Assembly (NCBI GenBank): GCA_052388135.1
Contig: JBQTIM010000017.1
Span: forward strand, 1-13,684
Reading direction: 5' to 3'
DNA length: 13,684 nt
Source of the DNA: JBQTIM01 sp052388135
Lineage (GTDB): Bacteria > Elusimicrobiota > Elusimicrobia > FEN-1173
The position numbers and the translations under genes were made by a program. Each line of letters starts with the position of its first letter. Position 1 is the stretch's first letter. Of this stretch, positions 6,590 to 11,812 are shown piece by piece. Under the pieces are notes generated by a model that was given only the letters and a program-made list of their open reading frames with translations, searched no databases and was not told the origin of the DNA.

Positions 6590-7282
6590 TTATCGCGCTC
6601 CGAAAAGCGCCGTGCCGACGCGGATCATGGTGGAGCCTTCCTCGATGGCCGTTTCAAAATCGTGGGACATGCCCATGGACAAAATCGAACCGCCCCGGAA
6701 CTTCCCCAGGTTTTTCTCGAACAGCGTCCGGAGCCGGCGGAAGTAAGGTCGGGTTTCTTCCGGATCGTCGAAGTAAGGCGCCACGGCCATGAGCCCTTGG
6801 ACGCGCAGCCCGGGCAGGGCCGCGGCCTCGTCCAGAAAGCGTTCAAGCGTTTCAACGGATACCCCGTGTTTGCCGGGCTCGGGCGATATTTTCACTTCCA
6901 CCAAGCAGGGGATGGGCCGGCCCAGCCTTCCGCTTTCGCGGTCGAGGATGCCGGCCAGGCGCGGGCTGTCGAGGGATTGAATGCCGTCAAAGAGTTCCGC
7001 CGCCTTTTTCGCCTTGTTGGTCTGGAGGTGGCCGATGAGATGCCACACCGCCCCCTCCAGCCGCAGGGATTGAATTTTTTCGGAAGCCTCCTGCACGCGG
7101 CTCTCGGCGAAATGCCGAAGGCCGCACCGCCAGGCTTCCTGCACCCGGGCCGGGGGAACGGTTTTCGTCACCGCCGCCAGGGTCACCTCTTTCAAAGAAC
7201 GGCCCGCGCGCCGGGCTGCCCGGTCCATTCTCTCGAGGACGCGCGCGAGGTTTTCAGAAACGGGGGAGGGGCCTTGCAACAT
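6590..7282 (-). CDS. YggS/PLPBP-family pyridoxal-phosphate homeostasis protein
   Basis: YggS-family proteins are single-domain PLP-binding proteins with an alanine-racemase-like TIM barrel; they buffer PLP and affect amino- and keto-acid balance. The 230-residue product has the PLP lysine Lys40 in LAAVTKTVP (35-43), FAESRVQEA at 58-66 (the family usually has a GEN-type motif here), WHLIGHLQTNKAKK at 80-93, and the phosphate-binding end SMGMSHDFETAIEEGSTMIR at 202-221 followed by VGTALFG. The ATG at 7282 has no ribosome site; a promoter places the likely transcription start at or next to the ATG, so translation may be leaderless. It is the first gene of the seven-gene operon. Confidence 0.94.
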   Translation of the reverse strand: MLQGPSPVSENLARVLERMDRAARRAGRSLKEVTLAAVTKTVPPARVQEAWRCGLRHFAESRVQEASEKIQSLRLEGAVWHLIGHLQTNKAKKAAELFDGIQSLDSPRLAGILDRESGRLGRPIPCLVEVKISPEPGKHGVSVETLERFLDEAAALPGLRVQGLMAVAPYFDDPEETRPYFRRLRTLFEKNLGKFRGGSILSMGMSHDFETAIEEGSTMIRVGTALFGAR

Positions 7283-7287
7283 TATGT

Positions 7288-7316
7288 ATCATAGCAAATT
7301 TGAGCGGTAACAACAA
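7288..7316 (-). promoter_or_regulatory. Sigma70-type promoter directly upstream of yggS (leaderless arrangement)
   Basis: On the - strand, TTGTTG (7316-7311), a 17-nt spacer and TATGAT (7293-7288) match the -35/-10 consensus well. Only five bases separate the -10 from the yggS ATG at 7282, so initiation 6-8 nt downstream would fall on the start codon. It probably drives the whole yggS-rluD operon. A perfect TTGACA lies further upstream (7333-7328) but has no good -10 at the right distance. Confidence 0.6.
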
Positions 7317-7349
7317 TTCGAAGGGTCTGTCAAGAAGCGGGAGGTTTTT

Positions 7350-7880
7350 TCAGTCGGAGACGACTTGGAGGGCGGGGTCCACCATCCTTTGCAGGAGGTT
7401 TTGAATGGCGAAGAGGGTGCCGGAGGCGGCGCTGGGACAGCTTCCGCAGGCCCCCTGGTAATGCACGGTGAGGACGTGGTCGCGGTAATCCAGAACTTCC
7501 AGTCCGCCGCCGTCGTTGGCCAGGGCCGGGCGCACGTTCTCGTCCAAGACCTGGTTGATCTTCTGCAGCAATTCGTCGTCGGAGCCGGCGGCGGGCGGCG
7601 CGGGGGCCGGAGCGGGCTTGGCGGCGGCTTCGATGGTCTCCACGATGCGGGGCTGGAGCTCGCGCCAGTCGGCCGTGGGAAGCTTGCTGACGGTGACGAA
7701 TTTGTCCATATAGAACACCGTGTGGACGGGGCCCAGGGAGAAGAGGGCCGAAGCCAGGGGGTCTTCGCGGCCGGAGATGGGATGGTCGAAGGAGCGAGCG
7801 CCGGCTTGCAGGAGCTTTTCGTCCACGATGAACTTGAGTGCGTCGGGGTTGGGCGTCTGTTCCACTTGGAGGACTTTCAT
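7350..7880 (-). CDS. Nfu-type Fe-S cluster carrier (Nfu_N plus NifU C-terminal domain)
   Basis: Nfu proteins bind a [4Fe-4S] cluster and hand it to target enzymes. The 176-residue product has an Nfu N-terminal domain (about 1-85: QTPNPDALKFIVD at 8-20, GPVHTVFYMDKFVTVSK at 50-66), a Pro/Ala-rich linker (about 87-98) and a NifU C-terminal domain (about 102-170) with DENVRPALANDGGGLEVLDY at 113-132 and the cluster motif GACGSCPSA at 143-151 (Cys145, Cys148). This is the NFU1-like domain order. The ATG at 7880 has GGAGG only 1 nt away, but TATAAT lies 6 nt upstream, so the mRNA may be leaderless. Its divergent neighbour is an Fe-S uracil-DNA glycosylase, a possible client; that link is inference. 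Confidence 0.93.
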   Translation of the reverse strand: MKVLQVEQTPNPDALKFIVDEKLLQAGARSFDHPISGREDPLASALFSLGPVHTVFYMDKFVTVSKLPTADWRELQPRIVETIEAAAKPAPAPAPPAAGSDDELLQKINQVLDENVRPALANDGGGLEVLDYRDHVLTVHYQGACGSCPSAASGTLFAIQNLLQRMVDPALQVVSD

Positions 7881-7886
7881 GCCTCC

Positions 7887-7895
7887 ATTATAACA
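7887..7895 (-). promoter_or_regulatory. Extended -10 promoter of nfu
   Basis: On the - strand the element reads TGTTATAAT: a perfect TATAAT (7892-7887) with the TGn extension. It is followed by GGAGGC and the nfu ATG. No recognisable -35 lies 17 nt upstream; that place is occupied by the shared dyad at 7903-7920. Confidence 0.65.
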
Positions 7896-7902
7896 TAGAG
7901 GA

Positions 7903-7920
7903 AGGCCCGACGGAGGGCCT
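7903..7920. promoter_or_regulatory. Dyad at the centre of the divergent nfu/udg promoters (candidate operator)
   Basis: AGGCCC-GACGGA-GGGCCT is a perfect 6+6 inverted repeat. Its centre (7911.5) is exactly midway between the two TATAAT boxes (7887-7892 and 7931-7936), so it covers the expected -35 position of both promoters. This geometry suits one dimeric regulator acting on both genes; no regulator gene is identified. Confidence 0.4.
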
Positions 7921-7930
7921 GGAGATTTTT

Positions 7931-7936
7931 TATAAT
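7931..7936 (+). promoter_or_regulatory. -10 promoter element of the uracil-DNA glycosylase gene
   Basis: A perfect TATAAT preceded by a T5 run lies 6 nt (GGACCG) before the ATG at 7943. Initiation at normal distance would put the transcript start on or next to the ATG. No clear -35 is present. Confidence 0.65.
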
Positions 7937-7942
7937 GGACCG

Positions 7943-8587
7943 ATGGAAGCCGCCCCCGGCCCTCTCTCTTCCGACGATGTCCTCGCCCGCGTGCTGGAAA
8001 GCCGCGGCTACGAGGAATTCCGCCGCCGCCTGTCCGAGTCCGATTGCCGCCGTTGTCCGTTGTGGGCGGGCCGCGCCCGCATCGTGGTGGACCGGGGGAA
8101 CCCGCGGGCCCGCGTGCTGGCCGTGGGCGAGGCGCCGGGGGAAACCGAGGACCGGGAAGGCCGCGCCTTCGTGGGCCGGGCGGGGCGGACGCTGGACCGC
8201 GTGATGGCCGCCGCGGGGCTGGACACGAACCGTCACATGCTCATCGCCAACGTGGCGAAGTGCCGCCCGCCGGGGAACCGCCCGCCCTCGCGGCAGGAGG
8301 CGGAATCCTGCCTTCCCTATTTGCGGCGGCAGATGGAGCTCCTCCGGCCCCGGCTCGTCTTGCTTTTGGGCGCCACGGCCCTGCGGCGCCTGGACCCCTC
8401 CAAGAAAAATTTTTCCATGGCTCAAGAGACGGGGCGATGGTTTTCCCTGGACGATTTCCCCGGTCCGGAGTTCATGGTCCTTTATCATCCCGCCGCTTTG
8501 CTCTACAACGCCCGCCTGGTCCCCGAAATGGAAAGGCACGCGCGCGCCGTGAGAAACCTGATGGAGGAACGGGGTCTGCTGACGTGA
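7943..8587 (+). CDS. Family 4 (Fe-S) uracil-DNA glycosylase
   Basis: The enzyme excises uracil from DNA, starting base-excision repair of deaminated cytosine. The 214-residue product carries the four cluster cysteines of the family: Cys35 and Cys38 (DCRRCPL), Cys107 (NVAKCRPPGNR) and Cys123 (ESCLPYL). Motif A is VGEAPGETEDREGRAFVGRA at 61-80, and the C-terminal motif is YHPAALLYN at 181-189 (HP[SA]xLL type). The ATG at 7943 is chosen because it is the first start after the promoter and begins just before the conserved region; the longer open frame upstream would cross the promoter and the nfu start. A PBP gene follows after 24 nt, probably in the same transcript. Confidence 0.93.
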   Translation: MEAAPGPLSSDDVLARVLESRGYEEFRRRLSESDCRRCPLWAGRARIVVDRGNPRARVLAVGEAPGETEDREGRAFVGRAGRTLDRVMAAAGLDTNRHMLIANVAKCRPPGNRPPSRQEAESCLPYLRRQMELLRPRLVLLLGATALRRLDPSKKNFSMAQETGRWFSLDDFPGPEFMVLYHPAALLYNARLVPEMERHARAVRNLMEERGLLT

Positions 8588-8611
8588 TCCCCGGAAGGGA
8601 GGCCGCCGGCC

Positions 8612-10867
8612 ATGGCTAAGAAAAGTAAGTTCCGCCGATTTTTTTATGTGGCGACGGCGGCCGCGGTTTCGACGGCGGCGGTGGCCTTCGGCCTGTGGAG
8701 CGCCTCCCTGTTCCGCCGCCTGGAGCTGGTGACCCAGCAGCGGGCGCTCAGGCAGCCGGCGCGCTTTTTCGCCGACGCGCCGGCGCTGCGGCGCGGCATG
8801 GCGCTGACCCTGGGCGAGCTGGCGCGGCGGCTGGAGGAGCGCGGCTACGAAGCGGACACCGCGCCTCCCTCGGCCGAGGGACGCTACGCCCGACTGGACG
8901 GCGAAACTTTGGAGGCGTTCCTGCGCCCCTTTCAATTTCCCGGCGGGCCGGCGCCCGAGGGGACGCACCGCTTCCATTTCCGCGAAGGCCGGCTGGAGCG
9001 CCTGGAGGACGGCTCGGGCCGCTCCCTGGGGCAAATTTTCCTGGAGCCCCTGCCTTTGGACGAAGTGTCGCGGGGGGGCGCGGAGAGCCGTCCCTGGATC
9101 GAGCTGGACGACATTCCGCCGCTCCTCAAGCTGGCGGTGATCGTGGCCGAGGACCGCCGGTTTTTTCAGCACCACGGGCTGGACCTGCGCTCCCTGGCCC
9201 GCGCCGCCTGGGTGAACTTCCGCAGCGGACGCCTGCGCCAGGGCGGCAGCACGCTGACCCAGCAGTTGGTGAAGAACGCGTTCCTCACCCAGGAACGGAC
9301 CCTCCGGCGCAAGATCACCGAAGCGGGCCTGGCCCTGGCCATGGAGGCGCGTTTCGACAAGGACGCCATTCTGGAAATGTATTTGAACCAGATTTACTTG
9401 GGGCAGAGCGGCCTGCGGGCGGTCTACGGCGTGGAGGACGCGGCCCGGTCTTATTTCGGCAAGCCCGTCTCGGACCTGACGCGGGGGGAATGCGCCCTGC
9501 TGGCCGGCATCATCCCGGCGCCCAGCCTCCACAACCCGCGCGCTTCGCCGGAAAACGCCCTGCGGCGCCGCCGCCTGGTGCTGGACCTTCTCCTCGGGCA
9601 GGACCTGATCACCGAGGAGGAGCGCAAGGCCGCCCTGCGGGAGCCGCTGGTTTTGGCGCCGCTGGAATCGCGCCCGTCGGGCGCCTATTATTTGGCCCAC
9701 GCGCGGGAAATTTTGGAGAAAGAGTTCGGCGCTTTCCTCCTCGACAACCAGGGCTACCGCATTTACACGGCCATGGACGATTCGTGGCAGAAAGCGGCCG
9801 AACGTGCGCTGGCGGGGCAGGAGCTGGAAGGCGCCGTGGTGGCTTTGGATCCGCACACGGGCTTCGTGCGCGCCCTGGCGGGAGGAAGGGATTTCGCGGT
9901 CAGCCAGTTCAACCGCGCCGCGCGGGCTCGCCGCCAGCCGGGCTCGGCCTTCAAGCCCGTCCTTTACGCCGCGGCGCTGGAGTCGCGCGCCCTCACGCTG
10001 GCCAGCCTCCTGCCCGACGAGCCGTACAAAATCGTCGAGGGCACGCGCACCTGGGAGCCGCGCAACTACGACGGGCAGTTCCGCGGCACGGTGACCGTGC
10101 GCGCGGCTCTGGCCGATTCCATCAACGTCCCCGCCGTCCACGCCCTGCGGAAAACCGGCACGGCGCCGGTCCTGGCGCTGGCGCGTTCGCTGGGCCTGCC
10201 GGCGGACCTGCCCGCCGTGCCCTCTCTGGCCCTGGGCGCCGGCGAGGTGACGCCCTTGGAGCTCACCGCCGCCTACGCGGCCTTCGCCAACGGCGGGCGG
10301 GCGGTGGAGCCCATCTTCGTGCGCTGGGTGACCGACGCCGACGGCCGCGTGGCGGCCGAGCGCTCCCCGAGCCCGCGGCCCGTCCTGTCGCCGGAAACGG
10401 CGGCGCTGATCACCGATGTTCTGCGGGACGTTCTCGAAACCGGCACGGCGCGCTCGGCCCGCCTGCTGGGGTTCGCCGCGCCGGCCGCCGGCAAGACCGG
10501 CACCTCCAACGACTACGCCGACGCCTGGTTCGTGGGCTACACGCCCGAGGTCCTCTGCGGGGTCTGGCTGGGCCACGACCGGCCGGCGTCCCTGGGCCGC
10601 GCCGCTTCGGCCCTGGCCCTGCCCGTCTGGGTGAACTTCATGAAAACTGTTTTGGGCCCCGGCCCCTGGCCCGATTTTGAGAAAGAGCGGGGCTTAAAGG
10701 AAATAACCATAGACCCCGCTTCGGGTTTGCGCGCCCGCGCCGGCTGTCCCGACCGCCGGAAAGAGTTGTTTCTTCCGGGAACGGAGCCCGCCGAGGCCTG
10801 CCCCCTGCACGAGGGCGGCGCCAAGGGATTGCTCAAGCGGATGTTTAAGTGGTTCCGCGAGAAATAG
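8612..10867 (+). CDS. Bifunctional class A penicillin-binding protein, PBP1b type (mrcB-like)
   Basis: The protein polymerises glycan strands and cross-links peptides in the periplasm. In order over 751 residues: a basic cytoplasmic end, one membrane segment (about 10-32), a UB2H-like domain (about 63-147: LARRLEERGYEADTAPP, FLRPFQFPGG), a GT51 domain with catalytic Glu180 in AEDRRFFQHHG (179-189), QGGSTLTQQLVKN at 210-222 and EMYLNQIYLGQ at 255-265, then a transpeptidase with Ser445-x-x-Lys448 (PGSAFKP), SIN at 503-505 and KTGTSND at 628-634. A short tail has Cys712 and Cys730. The UB2H domain, LpoB's docking site in E. coli PBP1b, separates it from PBP1a, which carries an OB-like domain instead. 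AGGGAGG lies 9 nt before the ATG. Complete and apparently active. Confidence 0.95.
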   Translation: MAKKSKFRRFFYVATAAAVSTAAVAFGLWSASLFRRLELVTQQRALRQPARFFADAPALRRGMALTLGELARRLEERGYEADTAPPSAEGRYARLDGETLEAFLRPFQFPGGPAPEGTHRFHFREGRLERLEDGSGRSLGQIFLEPLPLDEVSRGGAESRPWIELDDIPPLLKLAVIVAEDRRFFQHHGLDLRSLARAAWVNFRSGRLRQGGSTLTQQLVKNAFLTQERTLRRKITEAGLALAMEARFDKDAILEMYLNQIYLGQSGLRAVYGVEDAARSYFGKPVSDLTRGECALLAGIIPAPSLHNPRASPENALRRRRLVLDLLLGQDLITEEERKAALREPLVLAPLESRPSGAYYLAHAREILEKEFGAFLLDNQGYRIYTAMDDSWQKAAERALAGQELEGAVVALDPHTGFVRALAGGRDFAVSQFNRAARARRQPGSAFKPVLYAAALESRALTLASLLPDEPYKIVEGTRTWEPRNYDGQFRGTVTVRAALADSINVPAVHALRKTGTAPVLALARSLGLPADLPAVPSLALGAGEVTPLELTAAYAAFANGGRAVEPIFVRWVTDADGRVAAERSPSPRPVLSPETAALITDVLRDVLETGTARSARLLGFAAPAAGKTGTSNDYADAWFVGYTPEVLCGVWLGHDRPASLGRAASALALPVWVNFMKTVLGPGPWPDFEKERGLKEITIDPASGLRARAGCPDRRKELFLPGTEPAEACPLHEGGAKGLLKRMFKWFREK

Positions 10868-10880
10868 ATATAAAAGGAAA

Positions 10881-10911
10881 TCCCCGGCCGCCCCGTCGGA
10901 GCGGCCGGGGA
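10881..10911. terminator. GC-rich hairpin in the convergent PBP/cupin gap
   Basis: TCCCCGGCCGC (10881-10891) and GCGGCCGGGGA (10901-10911) form a perfect 11-bp stem with a 9-nt loop, 13 bp after the PBP stop. There is no T tract on +, but on the - strand it is followed by ATTTCCTTTTATAT, so it fits better as a terminator for transcripts arriving from the cupin gene, and may work weakly both ways. Confidence 0.6.
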
Positions 10912-10953
10912 ACGTTCCCGGCGTAAGCGTAACGCTTCCGTTTCTTCACAGTC

Positions 10954-11064
10954 GTCATTGCGAGGAGCGTTGTTTGCGACGAAGCAATCCCGGCTTTCAG
11001 CGCACGAAGAATAATGTCAGCGCCGGCGAAACCTGGGATTGCTTCGCCTCCGGCTCGCAATGAC
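10954..11064 (-). repeat. Dispersed palindromic repeat, copy 2 (inverted relative to copy 1)
   Basis: This is the better-preserved copy: both outer ends (GTCATTGCGAG and CTCGCAATGAC) and both inner arms (GAAGCAATCC and GGATTGCTTC) are intact. Its reverse complement matches 1626-1735. It fills most of the gap between the PBP and cupin genes, which converge here. No target duplication is obvious by eye. Confidence 0.85.
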
Positions 11065-11099
11065 GGCCGGATAAGCCACGGGACTTAGGACGCGCCGCG

Positions 11100-11630
11100 T
11101 CAGCGTTTCTTGGGCGAGGCGGGAGTTTTGCCCGCGCCGCGCGGATCGTCGGCGGGGTTGACGTAGTTGATGCCCCAGGGCCCCATGCCGTGGAGCTGGA
11201 CCACCGTTTCTTCGTTCACGTAGGCGAAATGCCGCGAGCCGGCCGGCATGACCACGAAACTGCCGGCGGGCAGGGTCTTGCCCGCGGACGTGTCGAGCTT
11301 ATCGCCCATGCCCATATGGAACGTTCCGGAGACGACGGTGACGTGCTCGTCCGCCGGATGCCAATGGGTCGGAACGCGATAACCGGCCGGCAGCCAAAGC
11401 CGCATGGTGAAGAGCCCTTCTTTTTTGGGGTCGCCTTCGAGGGTCTGGAACTTGGCTCCTCTGGGGATGGAAGGCGGGCCGTCGGCCCACCGGGCGTCGG
11501 CGGGCGCGAACATGACGTGGTCGGCCGCGCCGCCGGCCGCGTGGCCGTGGCCTTTCGACTCGGCCGCCGCGGGAACCGACAAGCCCGCGGCCAGAGCCGC
11601 GGCCGCCAGGACGATCAATGCTTTTTGCAT
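11100..11630 (-). CDS. Exported cupin-domain protein
   Basis: The 176-residue product begins with a typical signal peptide (MQKALIVLAAAALAAGLSVP, likely cut after AAA at about residue 23), then a short His/Gly-rich stretch and one cupin barrel. Metal-ligand residues are visible: THWHPADEH gives His89, His91 and Glu95 (88-96), and AGSRHFAYV gives His134 (130-138). Further family-like blocks are LEGDPKKEGLFTMRLWLPAG (64-83) and QLHGMGPWGINYVNPADDPR (145-164). The mature protein is probably periplasmic; enzymatic activity or substrate is unknown. AGGAG lies 8-9 nt before the ATG. It is a single gene with its own promoter, divergent from miaB. Confidence 0.88.
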   Translation of the reverse strand: MQKALIVLAAAALAAGLSVPAAAESKGHGHAAGGAADHVMFAPADARWADGPPSIPRGAKFQTLEGDPKKEGLFTMRLWLPAGYRVPTHWHPADEHVTVVSGTFHMGMGDKLDTSAGKTLPAGSFVVMPAGSRHFAYVNEETVVQLHGMGPWGINYVNPADDPRGAGKTPASPKKR

Positions 11631-11693
11631 GGGTGATTCTCCTTTCAGGAGCGCGCCGCCCGGATGTCATCGCCGAGCGCCGTCTGAACCACA

Positions 11694-11702
11694 ATTGTAT
11701 CA
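11694..11702 (-). promoter_or_regulatory. Extended -10 promoter of the cupin gene
   Basis: On the - strand the element reads TGATACAAT: TACAAT (11699-11694) with a TGn extension. The predicted start lies about 7 nt downstream, giving a leader of roughly 55-60 nt to the ATG at 11630. No -35 consensus is seen. Confidence 0.5.
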
Positions 11703-11705
11703 TTC

Positions 11706-11727
11706 CCGGCGCCGCCGCAGGCGCCGG
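11706..11727. promoter_or_regulatory. Dyad between the divergent cupin and miaB promoters
   Basis: CCGGCGCC-N6-GGCGCCGG is a perfect 8+8 inverted repeat between two extended -10 elements on opposite strands, overlapping the expected -35 positions. It could be an operator, but GC-rich dyads arise readily in this composition. Confidence 0.3.
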
Positions 11728-11740
11728 AGGAGCCGCCATC

Positions 11741-11749
11741 TGCTAGAAT
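11741..11749 (+). promoter_or_regulatory. Extended -10 promoter of miaB
   Basis: TGCTAGAAT: TAGAAT (11744-11749) with a TGn extension. The likely start is near 11756, giving a leader of about 57 nt that contains a strong hairpin before the miaB start at 11813. No -35 consensus is seen. Confidence 0.45.
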
Positions 11750-11770
11750 GACGGTGCGCCTCGACGGGCG

Positions 11771-11791
11771 CGGCCGCGGTCGCCGCGGCCG
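11771..11791 (+). promoter_or_regulatory. Stable hairpin in the miaB 5' leader next to the ribosome site
   Basis: CGGCCGCGG (11771-11779) and CCGCGGCCG (11783-11791) form a perfect 9-bp GC-only stem with a TCG loop (or 8 bp with a 5-nt loop). It ends 2 nt before the purine-rich AAAGGAA (11794-11800) that serves as the likely ribosome site. No T tract follows, so a translational effect is more likely than termination. Confidence 0.45.
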
Positions 11792-11812
11792 GGAAAGGAA
11801 CGCAAGACACGC

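Noticed and set aside
7877..10576. An 899-codon open frame antisense to the glycosylase and PBP genes
   Set aside because: It runs opposite two genes with complete, motif-perfect products; its product is low-complexity Gln/Gly/Arg/Ala-rich and matches no family. Long antisense frames are expected at this GC content.
1577..11099. CRISPR array or mobile element with transposase
   Set aside because: The repeats are two distant inverted copies, not regularly spaced, with no spacers; no transposase, integrase or Cas-like gene is present.
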